Of a stretch of DNA of 64,000 bases, positions 22,661 to 34,073 are shown one piece after another. Below the pieces are notes generated by a model that was given only the letters and a program-made list of their open reading frames with translations, had not been told where the DNA came from and did no database searches. Made by a program: the position numbers and the translations under genes. The number at the start of each line of letters is the position of its first letter. Position 1 is the first letter of the stretch. Origin of the DNA: Ciborinia camelliae (lineage: Eukaryota > Ascomycota > Leotiomycetes > Helotiales > Sclerotiniaceae); contig JANPYM010000009.1 of the NCBI GenBank assembly GCA_025890175.1, positions 2,162,250 to 2,226,249 of the forward strand, in the 5' to 3' direction.

Positions 22661-24120
22661 GTTGTTAAGTGATTGAATTGAGATTGGGATGAAAGTATGT
22701 GCGTATACAAGTATATATCTGGTGCTATCAGATGATAGTCTGTTGTTATAATGGTATATGAATGTCCTCGTGATGATATTTTGTAAATTGAGAACGGTAT
22801 GAAAGGCAGACGCGCTTTTCTGAAACGATGAATATGCAGGATATTGGCAGACGCGTGATGAGGAATGACTGTAATTAATGACACAAAAAAAGGAACGAAA
22901 GAATAACTGTGATGTATGTTGGCTGACTGTAAAGGAAGAAGAATTGCTGAAGAGCTGTCTGCCAATGACTCGAAATATGACTGGCGATAATTGAACAAGA
23001 TATATGAAAAATAAAGAGAGGAAACTTTTTTGGAGATAATTGCCAGTTTGCTGTCAAGGGCAACGACACTATCAAATGAGAAATTACACAGAGTCAGTAC
23101 TACAACAAGTACCACTTCGGGTGCCTCAAAATTCCCATTCTTTGGTACGCCTCAAAGTAACGGCAATCCGGCGACGTAACGTGGCGGATTCCTTACTCCA
23201 GAACTTGAGGGATATGGGAACATTATCAGATGAGGCCCTTCTGGAATGTTGGTGACCAAGAAGATCTTAAATTTTATCGCTTCTTTTCTACCAAATCTAC
23301 CCAAGGGGGTTGACGAGCTGAACACGTTTAATGTCAAAATGTCAAGATCAAATCTAGACAATCAAGTCAGTAATACCCCAAATACTAATAATAGCAAATA
23401 TATGGAGTAGTTCCATTTGACATGACTGATTTGAAGCAGATTGATATATTAGATTACCTAAATAACTTTCAATAAATATAGATAGATGTACAGATTCAAA
23501 TCAAGGAGGCACGGGATGACGCCCCCCAAAAAATACCGGAATAAGGGAAAAGCATGGAAATGTGAGGGAGCACGACAGGAAGACAGGAAGACAGAAAGAT
23601 AGGAAGACAGGAAGTGTTCAATCATGTGATGTACTTTTTCATAGATTCCCCTTCAATCATTTGCAGTAAGGCTTGATTCTCGCTATTCTCCCAATTCCCC
23701 TGTCCAGTCAAATTGCTCCCTTGCGTTACCTTAAAAATGGATCAACATTAACCAAACTTTACTTGACACAAAGAATTCTTCGAGATTGTATCACTAATAA
23801 AATGTGCATATTGCTTGGCCAAATATGACATCGTGTCACAATGGATGGTGTCGAAGCGCCATGGCCCATCAGTGCCAGACTGACATTCGATACGTGTAAA
23901 ACTAAAAGACCAGAAGAGTTTCAGCACCGCGGAGAAGATAAGGTTTATTCGTCATTCGTCTATTTGAATCCTTCCATCGCTTATTTCTACTCGAATGCTC
24001 GCTTTCGACTGAGCTTATCGATTTCGTGGCTCTGATTGATGGCGTGAAAAGGCTCACAAGTCGTTCGAGAGTGTGTACCACAAAGCACACAACTGTAGGT
24101 AGAAGTAATACTTAAAGCCC
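22661..24120. other. Intergenic region
   Basis: Promoter side of the small gene and 3' flank of the aldehyde dehydrogenase gene. It includes a GGAAGACA short repeat at about 23577-23612. Frames such as 22627-23115 (minus) and 23040-23255 (plus) have no further support. Confidence 0.45.
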
Positions 24121-25686
24121 TCATTTGGGGTAATCCTTCAAGTGGTAACTCTTCAGCTTGACGAATTGTTCAAAGCCAAATTTACTAAGAGTGACGCCCC
24201 TTCCGGAATTTTTCCACCCAGTCCACGCAAGGTCCTATCAATAATTATGAGCTATATTCATGTACATCTAGGGGCAAAATGACTTACAGGGCTTGGATAA
24301 TCACATCTGTTCACAAAGACAGTTCCAGCCTCGACATCTTCGGCTAATTCGGCTGCTTTTGCCGTGTCTTTCGTCCATATTGAGGCAGTCAACCCAAACT
24401 CACTGTCATTCATGAGTTTTATGGCTTCTTCATCACTCTTTACCTTCATCACGGGGATGACAGGACCAAAGGTTTCCTCAGTCATCACAGTCATGCTATG
24501 ATCAACATTACCAAGCAATGTTGGCTTAACGTAGTTGCCTTCTGCCGGAGGAGCCTTGAAAGTCTCATTCTCGGGAGTGAGATCCTTGGCACCTTTATCT
24601 AATGCATCCTTGATGTGTGCCTCGATCATTTCCTTTGACCTTTTCGAGACGACTGGGCCGACATGCTGCATAAGCTAGTAGTAAGTATTGATCCAGCAAA
24701 TTTTGTGTGTGAGGTACTTACCGTCTCCTTATTGAAAGGATCACCCAATTTGTAGTTCTTCAAGACATTCTGCACCGCCTCAATAAATTCATCATGGATC
24801 TTCTCATCAACATACACTCTTTCCAGACTGCAACAACTTTGACCCGAGTTGAAAACGGCTCCATCAACGATCTCCTCAGCTGCCCAGGCTACATCGACAT
24901 CTCCTCTAACGTATGCAGGATCCTTACCACCTAGTTCGAGTCCGACATTCACGATCCTATCTGCGGCAGCTTTAGCTGTAGCCAGACCACCAGCTACAGA
25001 TCCAGTGAAGCACACGAGAGACACTTTCGGGTCTCTAACAATAGATTCGATAATGAGGGGCGATCCACAATGGAAGTATTGGATGACGTTATCTGGAAGG
25101 CCGGCTTCAGAGAATATAGATGCAATATGTTCAACGATGGTGGGCGTCTGCGGAGATGGCTTTAAGATGACTGAGTTGCCTGCGAGAAGAGCGGGTATCA
25201 GAGAGTTGATGAGAATAAGATAGGGGTACTGGAACAGTAATGTTAGCTAGAGAAATACGGCTCCGAAAGATTTACACTTACGTTCCATGCGAAAAGGATG
25301 AGACATGGTCCAACAGGGACCTTTCGAATGAATCTCTTGAATCCCTTCTCTGCGTCTCCATCTGTGTCCTTCAATGCATCCTCACTGATCTTCAAGAGGT
25401 ACTCTCCTCTCTTCACAGCCGTGGCAACTTCTTTCGCAGTATAGGCAATTGGACGACCCATCTGCTCAGTCAACTCCTTTGCCAATTCATCCTGCTTATC
25501 GTTCAAAAGCTTGAGAGCTTTCTTCACAATATCTTGTCGTTCCTTCAATGAAGTCTTTCGAAACTTCAAGAATGCTTCCGTGGCAGTAATGGGTAATTGC
25601 TGTAAATCTTCGGCAGAGATACCAGTCCTGGTCAAGACAGGCTGGTTGGTGATGGGAGAAATGGTAGTAATTGTTTCGACAGACAT
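24121..25686 (-). CDS. NAD(P)-dependent aldehyde dehydrogenase (4 exons, about 467 aa)
   Basis: Oxidises an aldehyde to the acid with NAD(P)+; the substrate cannot be told from sequence. Exons 25686-25282, 25228-24722, 24665-24288 and 24234-24121 sum to 1404 nt; introns of 53-56 nt have GTAAGT donors. Hallmarks: FAWNYPY and KPSPQTP at about residues 133-160, FTGSVAGG near 209, the general-base Glu in LELGGK (about 233), and the catalytic Cys in NSGQSC (about 267). The 34-residue Glu-to-Cys spacing is that of the family. Further motifs are ETFGPV, and near the end WTGWKNSGRG with a hydrophobic C-terminal stretch. The length is normal and all joins keep frame. The absence of a targeting peptide suggests the cytosol. 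It starts 397 bp from, and divergent to, the ESF2-like gene. Confidence 0.93.
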
Positions 25687-26083
25687 CTTAAGTATTCTCT
25701 CAATTGATTTCTGTATGTATGGGAGGTGTAGAATGGATAGAAGTAAAAGATCAACAATATAAAAAGGAAACAAGGAAACAATCTTGCGCAGCAGATTTAT
25801 TATATTTTATATTTCTCCTGGTGGGGTGAGTGTCGAGTCAGATGAAGCATGCTATCAGTGACGTTTGGCCGTTTGGCCGCTATCGTATCGCACCTGCAAT
25901 AATCGTACCTAATCGCAATCAAATGCGTCAGTCAAACTTATTACCGGACGGAACAGCCTGACAAGGGATTTATTATAGCGCTAAAAACTTTTGAAATGTT
26001 CAGGACCATGATCCTGGTCAAAATTTATACTGGCCAAATGAATGGATTTCTTGCAATTCCAATTCGTCAATCAATCAATCAAT
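25687..26083. promoter_or_regulatory. Shared divergent promoter between the aldehyde dehydrogenase and ESF2-like genes
   Basis: A 397-bp gap between two start codons pointing away from each other, so both promoters must lie here or overlap the 5' UTRs. Contains a duplicated CGTTTGGC word near 25862-25878. No consensus site claimed. Confidence 0.5.
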
Positions 26084-27067
26084 ATGTCGACAAGAAAGCA
26101 TAACGATTTCCTGGATTTGGAGGACAGTGATGGAAATGAGAGTCAAGGATATGATTCCGAGGCAGAGGACTTGAGAAAGGGTGGCAGAAGTTTAAAGAGG
26201 AGGAAGGTCAAGGATAATGATCAGAGTGACGACGACGATGAAGATGAAGATATCGAGCAGAACAGCGACCAAGAAGAAAAGGATCTCGAGGACGAAGTAG
26301 TCAAAGAAGCATCAAAAGATATCGAATCAAAATCGAAAAAGATTTCGAAAGAATTGGAGCTGCCAGGAGTTTCAAGACCACTCACGAAGAAAAATCTTGT
26401 CGCGAGTGCTGCCGCTATCAAAAAGTCGGGCGTTGTCTACCTTTCCCGAATACCACCTTTCATGAAACCGACCAAATTAAGATCGCTCCTTGAACCATTC
26501 GGTGACATCAATCGCATATTCCTTACACCCGAAGATCCTGCTTCGCATACGAGACGAGTTCGCAATGGAGGAAATAAGAAGAGATCCTTCGTGGATGGAT
26601 GGGTAGAATTTGTGAATAAAGCGAATGCCAAGAAGGTGTGCGAGTTATTGAATGCGAAAACCATTGGAGGCAAAAAGGGAAACTATTATCACGACGATGT
26701 GTGGAATCTTCTATACCTGAAGGGCTTCAAATGGAATAATTTGACGGAGCAAATTGCGGCAGAGAATGCGGAAAGAACAAGCAGGATGAGAGCCGAGATT
26801 AGCAAGACGACCAAGGAGAACAAGGAGTTCGTACAAAACGTTGAACGGGCGAAGATTATGGAAGGAATGGAAGCTAAGAAAGCTGCGAAGAGAAGAAAGG
26901 ATGAGGATGGAGATGGAGATGTCACGAAGGATGGAGATATGGAGACGAAGAAGCAGAAGACAAATGCTGACAGACCAATGCGCTTCAAGCAAAACGCTCC
27001 GGCATTGAAGAGCAAAACTCAGAACCAGCCAGATCAGGTGAAGAGGGTTCTAAGTAAGATTTTCTAG
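26084..27067 (+). CDS. ESF2: Pre-rRNA-processing protein ESF2/ABT1 family, about 327 aa
   Basis: Nucleolar factor for 18S rRNA maturation in the small-subunit processome; in yeast Esf2 binds U3-containing pre-ribosomes and stimulates the Dbp8 helicase (family knowledge). Single exon. Acidic low-complexity N-terminus (residues about 11-80), then a divergent RRM at about 117-196 (VYLSRIPPFMKPTKLRSLL, FGDINRIFL, SFVDGWVEF), the family's HDDVWNLLYLKGFKW segment at about 203-217, and a charged helical C-terminus with KKAAKRRK. Start chosen at 26084 (MSTRKHND); an in-frame upstream ATG at 26042 would add 14 uncharged residues. It converges with the next gene, only 40 bp between stops. Confidence 0.93.
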   Translation: MSTRKHNDFLDLEDSDGNESQGYDSEAEDLRKGGRSLKRRKVKDNDQSDDDDEDEDIEQNSDQEEKDLEDEVVKEASKDIESKSKKISKELELPGVSRPLTKKNLVASAAAIKKSGVVYLSRIPPFMKPTKLRSLLEPFGDINRIFLTPEDPASHTRRVRNGGNKKRSFVDGWVEFVNKANAKKVCELLNAKTIGGKKGNYYHDDVWNLLYLKGFKWNNLTEQIAAENAERTSRMRAEISKTTKENKEFVQNVERAKIMEGMEAKKAAKRRKDEDGDGDVTKDGDMETKKQKTNADRPMRFKQNAPALKSKTQNQPDQVKRVLSKIF

Positions 27068-27107
27068 ATTAATGAAATACAACAGCGAAGGTAGTATCAC
27101 CACGATT

Positions 27108-27797
27108 CTAACTCCATGGTGTACTCCTCAATGAACCAAAGAACACTTCTAATGATTCCAACAAATACTTGTTGTGATCAATTTCCATCCACCCGCCATG
27201 CATTTCCTTTGCTGCTGCATCAACGGCGTCTCGAAAGGCATCAAAATTTCTTCTCAGTCCTTCCACGTTAATTTGTCTCCCCGAAGCTGCGGCATCTTTC
27301 TCCAACTTTTCCACCTGTTTTTCGGCCATTGAACGCCAAGTCTCGATGGCTTGGAGGTTATCCTGCAAACTCCCAATAACTTTAGCATTGGAGGTAGCCC
27401 TCGTGCCCAGCCTTTCATACTTTTCCATATCTAGTCGAAATCCCGGAAGATGCATTTCCACATCTCTCCAGATAATTCGCAAAACGCTGTGAGCCGTGGG
27501 CATGCTATACAAAGGGCTCGCTCGGTGTGTAGTCCAGTCGTGAATTGTTGCTGCCACTCTTTTCTCGTGGTTTGGCTCATAGGATCGGGGATCTGCCTTT
27601 GCGAAAATCCCAGTGCGTTGTTGAAGGGCTTGGATTTCTCCATCCATATGATATTCCCTCCAGCCTGGGGGTAGCGGACCACGGCTAGGGTTTAATTTCG
27701 TTCTTTGATGTGTTGCGACGTTGTAGTAGAACTTCGTACCATCGCAGCACTCTCTTTGCTCCCACCACTCGGGATTAGATATTGTTCCGTCGATCAT
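27108..27797 (-). CDS. Uncharacterised protein with a WW-like N-terminus, about 229 aa
   Basis: Single-exon gene. Residues about 9-37 resemble a WW domain: a Trp pair at 11-12, then GTKFYYNV at about 20-27 and a Pro at 37. This is the W...YY...P layout of WW domains, which bind Pro-rich peptides. The second aromatic position usually filled by Trp is not clear, so it may be a degenerate domain. Residues about 45-52 read PPGWREY, a second possible partial WW start. The rest is mostly helical and charged (DNLQAIETWRSMAEKQVEKLEKD). Convergent with ESF2. Function unknown; a lineage-restricted protein is possible. Confidence 0.7.
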   Translation of the reverse strand: MIDGTISNPEWWEQRECCDGTKFYYNVATHQRTKLNPSRGPLPPGWREYHMDGEIQALQQRTGIFAKADPRSYEPNHEKRVAATIHDWTTHRASPLYSMPTAHSVLRIIWRDVEMHLPGFRLDMEKYERLGTRATSNAKVIGSLQDNLQAIETWRSMAEKQVEKLEKDAAASGRQINVEGLRRNFDAFRDAVDAAAKEMHGGWMEIDHNKYLLESLEVFFGSLRSTPWS

Positions 27798-28209
27798 TGA
27801 GCGTATTGTAATGATGGTTTTTTCGTGTGTTTTATTCTTCTCGTAAGAATCTTGTTTCTAGCATGACCTTTGCCTACCTTTTGTATTTTGGTCTTCACCA
27901 GGAAGGTACTGCCAGATATATTAATTCAATCCAGTCATAACTTTAAATGATACAATAACAACGAATATGAGCTCATAGGTTCAGAAACTGAGCCTTTTTT
28001 AAAAGACTCGCATGTTAAACTTCTCCCAGTCATACTTAATTTCTATCTTTGGTTTCACAGTATCACCACAAACTACAAATTTTAACATTGGATCATGAGT
28101 GAAAGGATTAATCTCAACGTTGACATTGACATGCGTCATTCTCTGATATTAACCTCCTTCTAGTCTTGATGGCCTCTTCAACCTCCCCTCAAAATCTCCC
28201 CTCATCCAC
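27798..28209. other. Intergenic region
   Basis: AT-rich spacer holding the promoter of the WW-like gene and the 3' end of the next. No further feature seen. Confidence 0.4.
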
Positions 28210-28692
28210 CTAAAAAGGCCAAAATCCACGTGTGGGTTTCTCACGTTGCCTACGGGACACATCCTCATGTTGCAGCTTCCTAACAACAGCACCCAATGAA
28301 TTCATTTCCTTCAAGAAGAAATCAAGCGTATTTTTCCGCAGCTTTTCCCTTGCTATTTGTTCGCATCTACAGCATACAAAATAGTCTTCCCTTGCCCTCT
28401 TGACTTCTTCCCTGCTATTCGCCGCTGCTGTCCAAAAGGCCGGGAGGTCTTTCGATATCATCGGTAACAGGAGTCTGGCCTTTAGAAACCTCGTAAGGTT
28501 TTCATCCGCTTTGTTGGAATAGGAAGAATATCTCTCTCGCGCTCTTTTGGTGCTCGCTTCCGCTTTCTCTACCTCGTTGAAAAGATCGGGAGGGGGGATT
28601 GTTGGGGAAAGATTCTTGGTTGCTGCTATATCTTGTATTGCTTGTGCGAGGGCATCGTTATTACGATGATGGTGATGGCCGTGACGTCCCAT
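28210..28692 (-). CDS. Small helical orphan protein, about 160 aa
   Basis: Single exon starting MGRHGHHHHRNND (a natural His run) and ending TRGFWPF. The middle is predicted helical and charged, with AEASTKRARERYSSYSNKA and EEVKRAREDYFVCCRC suggesting a coiled coil. The CCRC cluster is notable, but its spacing does not match a known zinc motif. No signal peptide or membrane segment. First of three small minus-strand genes in a row with helical products. I do not recognise it. Confidence 0.6.
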   Translation of the reverse strand: MGRHGHHHHRNNDALAQAIQDIAATKNLSPTIPPPDLFNEVEKAEASTKRARERYSSYSNKADENLTRFLKARLLLPMISKDLPAFWTAAANSREEVKRAREDYFVCCRCEQIAREKLRKNTLDFFLKEMNSLGAVVRKLQHEDVSRRQREKPTRGFWPF

Positions 28693-29414
28693 TTTTCCTT
28701 TCCTTGTGCTGTCTGGAAAATATTATTATTATGCAATGATGATTATGTATGCAATATATGTATGCTCTGTGTTTGTTTGCAATTTCACACAACACACTCA
28801 TGACTAAAAGTTGAAATTCTATGACTGAACTCGGCTTATATTTTTTCATGTATCACCAGTTGTGGCGAAATATTGCCAGCGCTTCGCTTCGATTCATTTA
28901 GATGTTAAGTGCCTTTTCTCATAGCTTATATGTTGTAACAAAAACATCAACGCTTTCAACTCAAACAAACATGCGATGTAGCTAGGTAGCCTTAGGGTGA
29001 TCAGGTGCATATTGTGTTGACACACAGGGTCCAAGGTCGATGATCTAACGAGTGTATATGCTTTCACCGTTTTGTTTGTAAAGGAGTTTTTTGGTATCTT
29101 TGCTTCTAGTTTTGCTTTGTTACTTATTTAAAGAAATATACATAGCGGATCCTTGGGTCGCGCTAGTCTTTTTGCATCCTGTTGCTGGTCTGTACAATAT
29201 TTATCATATTTACCAGCTTCTACTGTATGTTGATTTTATAGATTATCGATTTACTAGCAAGTTACATACACCTTCGACGTTGAATTCTCATTACCATCTC
29301 CCTTCGATCTTCCACCTAATCTAGGGGTTCACTCTTCCAATAAAGCTCCCTATCACATCACGTGCTTCCATCTAAGTATGGCCATTTTCCTTGGTCTACT
29401 AGATAGACACTGCC
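28693..29414. other. Intergenic region
   Basis: AT-rich spacer. Plus-strand frames at 29091-29324 and 29378-29687 are hydrophobic antisense or composition artefacts. Confidence 0.4.
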
Positions 29415-29879
29415 TTATACCCTTGATCTCCCTGGTCTTCCACAGTCTCCTTGGCCTCTCTGGCTTGCTTCCTCTATCTGATCCCCTTGATCTTCATTGT
29501 TTCCTTTCTCTCCCCCATCTTCCTGGACTACCTGCCCTCCCTGCCCTCCTCGGCCCCTATAGTTCCCCTCTTCATCTTCTCTAATTTGATATCCAAGCTC
29601 ATTATACCTAAGAGATCCGATAGTATCTCTATAGTTCTCTTCTTTGTCTTCGATACTCCTTTGCAACCAAGCATAATCATTTCTTAGTCCTCGAAATAAA
29701 CCATCTACATGCTTTCGCCAATTTGAATCTATTGCTTTTTCAGACTTGATATGGCTTGCTACATTCCTTTTCTCGGCAGCAACTTCGTTTTTCAGAGATT
29801 CCACGGTCCCTTTAAGGCTTGCGATTTGTATCTTTTGTCGTTCTTCGAGTGGTGTTCGTTTGAAAAATAGTATCGGCAT
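29415..29879 (-). CDS. Small orphan protein with coiled-coil and Gly/Gln-rich tail, about 154 aa
   Basis: Single exon. Residues about 10-50 form a likely coiled coil (LEERQKIQIASLKGTVESLK, then EVAAEKRNVASHIKSEKA). A Trp/Arg-rich centre follows (NWRKHVDGLFRGLRNDYAWL), then a polar tail from about residue 105 that is rich in Gly, Gln, Glu, Asp and Arg (RGRGGQGGQVVQEDGGEKG) and looks disordered. No membrane segment. Same strand and similar size as its two neighbours, suggesting a small family or cluster of fast-evolving genes, although I see no clear sequence identity between them. Confidence 0.55.
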   Translation of the reverse strand: MPILFFKRTPLEERQKIQIASLKGTVESLKNEVAAEKRNVASHIKSEKAIDSNWRKHVDGLFRGLRNDYAWLQRSIEDKEENYRDTIGSLRYNELGYQIREDEEGNYRGRGGQGGQVVQEDGGEKGNNEDQGDQIEEASQRGQGDCGRPGRSRV

Positions 29880-31543
29880 GATCTCGAGGATAGATGATTG
29901 AACAGCTTATGACTTGATAGATGAGTGATAGACTGAAGAATATTACTATTGATCTTTTTTTGGCTTGACCACGAAGTCCCGGTCTCGGTTCCTAAGATGA
30001 TATGTTAGGATTTATCACAGGTTACGTTACCTTGATATAGTATATATCTCCAAACGCACAAAGTTTGCACATATTTATCAACATCGCACAATGTACTCAC
30101 TATCGTTAATAGATGACTGTTAGGTTACAACACATGGAGTATTCACAAGTTGTTCAGAGCAAACAATAAGTCTCGCGAAAAATATTGGGCCCTTGGAATG
30201 ACTGACAATCACGAGGTAAGAGTGTTTGATGCGATGACTCTAGGTAGGAATTTTTCAATGTCCGAATCGGCGTTGAAGCTAATCTTACAATCTCCTTGGA
30301 ATCTGGTAATTATTTTGTGATTGATACGAGGTCAATGTATTCTCTTTTGCTCTGGTGCCTGGTAGTAAGTATATTTGTACATGCTATGGATACATTATCT
30401 GTGGCTACATGTGCGATGGATAATCAAGATATAGTGCATGTTACATCATATACTTTCATATGATGCATGAATCAAGGATTTTACCTCTGATATCACGCGG
30501 TTTCTTATACCATCTTTGCAGCAATGAGGAGTCCCCGGTCAAAATCCTCTTCTTTCTCAAAACACATAGATTCCAGATCAACAACAAGCTATCACATCTT
30601 GAAATGCCATCTCCAGCCCCTCCCATCACGCCTCTTCTCCACACTAAATTATATACTTCAAGATTCTTTATTAGCAAGTTCTCTACCCCTCTTATGTAGA
30701 TTCGTCAACACCATAAACTGCTCAAGTATCTCCATTCATGAGCATATTTAGTAAATCACATTGATTTATTCAGTGCACAAAGTCTTCGCATTTGGTTACG
30801 ATATGTGTGCTAGCCTGCACTTTATCTGCATCAGCCAGTACCCCCATAACATTACTTCCTGCCTCCTCCCATGAACCCCCCATAAACTTCCCATATTAAT
30901 ACCCACCAATTGCCTATAGGAAATTTTTACATCCTCACATATAAGCTCTTCACCAAAAATTGTTTCCTTACCTTCCTCAACCTTTCTCAACTTCACTACA
31001 ATAACCCCTCTTCCTTTAATGCACCGACTGCTAGCTGGCCTTCTCACTCATTCACTCTCGCCTTCTCTTTGGCTAACTGTTCAGCTAGATTGTAGTTTTC
31101 AATCGTCAGTAAAGATTCGCGCTTGCTGTAGGCGTGAGGGTCGTTGAGAAAAATATCCGACATCGTATTATTGTTTGATGGAAATCAGCTCATAACTCTA
31201 AATTCCATTGCACTGTCGAAGCGTGAGGTATTTTCCCAAAATGAGCTTTGATAATATCCACAATGTGTACAACTCACTCATGGTGATTGCGCCAGATATT
31301 CATGGTACAATACAGCTTTGCATTAAATACTCCGATATATTCTTGGATGATACGATGGTCATCCAGTAATATATATGGATATAAATTTGTGATATATCTA
31401 TCCCTATAAAGCCATGCATAAAACCTCCCCTGATCCAAAAACTATGTTTGTTCAACCCCCCCCCCCCTTCGCTCCCTAACAAACAAGACTTCATTCTACT
31501 AACCCTTCCGCCCAGTTTCTACGACCATACTACTGAGGTACCT
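29880..31543. other. Intergenic region, no gene supported
   Basis: Mostly AT-rich. Several 60-85 codon frames on both strands (30456-30751, 30796-31095, 31300-31494) overlap each other and lack support. A C run lies near 31458. Confidence 0.4.
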
Positions 31544-31900
31544 TCAATATCTCGCTCGCGCTTGTGTTGTCGGCAAAGGAACCGTTCTGCGAACTTTATC
31601 CATGTCCGCGACCAAGGTAGCCTTTTCTGATTTCAGTTCACGCTTCCTTTTCTCCAAACCAGCATTCTTTCTCTCCAAACTGACATTCTTTCTCTCCAAA
31701 TCGGTATTCTTTCTCTTCAGATCGGTATTCTTTCTTTCCAAACCAGCATTCTTTCTCTCCAAACTGACATTCTTTCTCTCCAAATCGGTATTCTTTCTCT
31801 CCAGAGCGGTATTCTTTCTTTCCAAACCGGCATTCTTTCTCTCCAGATCCTCAACTCGACGGAGATGTTCCTCTATCGTCTTTCTTTCCCATGGACTCAT
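31544..31900 (-). CDS. Heptad-repeat coiled-coil protein (LERKN repeats), about 118 aa
   Basis: Starts MSPWERKTIEEHLRRVED, followed by ten consecutive seven-residue units of the form LERKNxx (residues about 19-88): AG, TA, TD, VS, AG, TD, TD, VS, AG, then a final LEKRKRE. It ends with KSEKATLVADMDKVRR and a short tail. Leu every seven residues with charged e/g-type positions predicts a long, very regular parallel coiled coil, and Asn at a fixed place in every heptad could set register or dimer state. The first two residues after LERKN repeat with a four-heptad period, because the DNA is an 84-bp tandem repeat. Single exon, no signal peptide. Function unknown. Confidence 0.65.
   Translation of the reverse strand: MSPWERKTIEEHLRRVEDLERKNAGLERKNTALERKNTDLERKNVSLERKNAGLERKNTDLKRKNTDLERKNVSLERKNAGLEKRKRELKSEKATLVADMDKVRRTVPLPTTQARARY
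31651..31847 (-). repeat. 21-bp/84-bp tandem repeat coding for heptads
   Basis: Nine or so 21-bp units (plus strand motif ATTCTTTCTCTCC). Units of four form an 84-bp super-unit present about 2.3 times with few mismatches, so the array grew by duplication of the larger block. Confidence 0.9.
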
Positions 31901-34073
31901 TATGGACTTGGAATGTTATTTGTATTAGGCTATCCGAGATATATTATGACTTGTGTGTATTTGGAATATGTTGCGTTGCGTTGCGTTGCGTTATGTTGTG
32001 TTGTAAATGCTAATGCTGAAGAATATTTTGAATTCTATGGGCCTATTTATACTGCGACATAGCACTCTGTTTGACGGTTTGGTTTTTAAATTCTCTAAAA
32101 TTGGATTCATTTGCCGGTTCAATACTGTATTTGGATTATTCACAACACAGCATTGTGAATAATATTATTATCTAATTTGAATATCCGAACCTAGCGATGA
32201 TTGCATCGAGTGCTTGAAAGTGCGTTCATTCACCACTATCTCTGATGTCGAACATTTAGTTAGCATTCAGAAATTGTTACTTCAACATATGGCCCCCTAA
32301 TCATATCATCTCCAAAAACTTTGCCGAAATAACGCTCTACTAAACTGCAAACAAACTCCCTTTTTTCCCCTCATCAAACCTTCGAGTTCAAAATGAAACA
32401 TACATTTATATTCACCATTATGATTCGTCACAAGTATTATTCAAGAACGTGAATCTCAATCCCGTCACACCATTAAATAAAAACAAAAAGGATGGGATCA
32501 ACACCAATCAACGGATCTTCAGAAGATGCGAGATGAGATATGCTTATTTGGAGTTTATTGCACAAAAGATGATTGCAATAAACGTGATGTGATTTACCTA
32601 TCTGGAAACACAGTGACAAGATGCACGGATCTAGTCCAATGCACACAATGCGGAGCAAATAATTCGCATTTCTTCTCCCCTAATCTTCTCAATACCATAA
32701 ACGGAACAATAGCAATAAAAATCCTACCCCCTAGCCTCCCTCTCCAAGCCCCCCATCTCTTTCACCCTCTGTAGCCGTCTTCTCTGCCCTCTCCACCCTC
32801 TTCACCTCCCCAAAAATTCTCCCTCTAACTTCTTTCGCCACCGCGAACCAATACTATCGGTCTCTTTCCCTCCCCTCCACAACCTTCCAAGTTCACACTC
32901 TCCACCTTGTAACTGGTGATGTTTAGCGTGTATAAGTAACATATGATGTGTGACGATTGATGGAGGGTATAGAATTTTCTCGGGGGGGGGTAGTGTAGTA
33001 TGCGTGGGTTAAAATACATCAAGCTAGCTAGCTAATTAGGGAGTAAACTTCACAGTTCAAGCTCATACTTGTATATATCAAATCCATCCCGGGCCATCTC
33101 GCCGATATATTTTCCATTTGATATTTATGCACCTAGCCTAGCCTAGAACTCGTTATCTTCGAGTTATGATTCATACTCCCAATATACATACAGACACACC
33201 ATTCATAGATGGTATGAGAGAGTGGAATGAAAGATTATAACAAACTTGATATGCGGAGTATATATTATACATATCTACGAACGAACGAACGAATAACAGA
33301 ATCCTGATTTCTTTTTGCATGTTGACTCTCTCTCTCTATATATAATAAATCAAATATCCTTTATCCTCTATCATCTTAACTCATCTTATCTCAATTTATC
33401 TCATCTCAACTTATTTTATCTTAATTCATCTTATCTCAACTCATCTTAACTCATCTTAACTCATCTTATCTCAATTCATCTCATCTCAACTCATTTTATC
33501 TCCCACATCACCCTTTCCCACCCCCCACTCTCTCTCTCCCTCGCTTATATCTTACATCTTACATCACACATCATGATTACATCCCACCTCCAAAGGACAA
33601 AAAGACATCTTAATCTAGGTAGGTAGGTAGGTAGGTAGGTAGGTAATAAAAGTTCTACACTCACACTCACCCCCAACACTCACACCAAATACAGAATGAT
33701 TATTTTCCCAAAGATTGACAATGTCATGTCATTTTAATTCTTAACTCATCTCATCACACTTTATATTAAGCCCTCCTTGCACCAGCCAGCTAGCTCTCGG
33801 CTCTCAGTCAGGTAGGTACGCACGCTTCTTTTTAAGAAGGAAAAAAAAACAGGATGAAAAATCCAGACCATCCCATCCATCCCACCACCCAATGCAAAAA
33901 GAAGAACGCCATAAACACTCAAGATTAATTTCAGTTTTCCCCTCCCCTAACTTCATCGCTCGCACGCGCGCAAAATGCTAAACATACTCTTTACCCCTTC
34001 CCTTCCCCTCCAATCAAATTCAAATCCTACATCTCCAAACCCCAACCCAAAGCATTTCCCATTCATTCTCACT
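31901..34073. other. Intergenic region with simple repeats, 3' of chitin synthase
   Basis: Includes a GCGTT run (about 31973-31992), a long TCATCTYAACT-type array (33361-33505), a TAGG run (33619-33645) and a GAAC run (about 33278-33291). The short frames at 32473-33022 are not supported. The last few hundred bases are the likely 3' UTR of the chitin synthase. Confidence 0.45.
33361..33505. repeat. (TCATCTYAAC)n-like pentamer/decamer repeat
   Basis: Many imperfect copies of CATCTTAACT and CATCTCAACT in a row. Confidence 0.85.
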
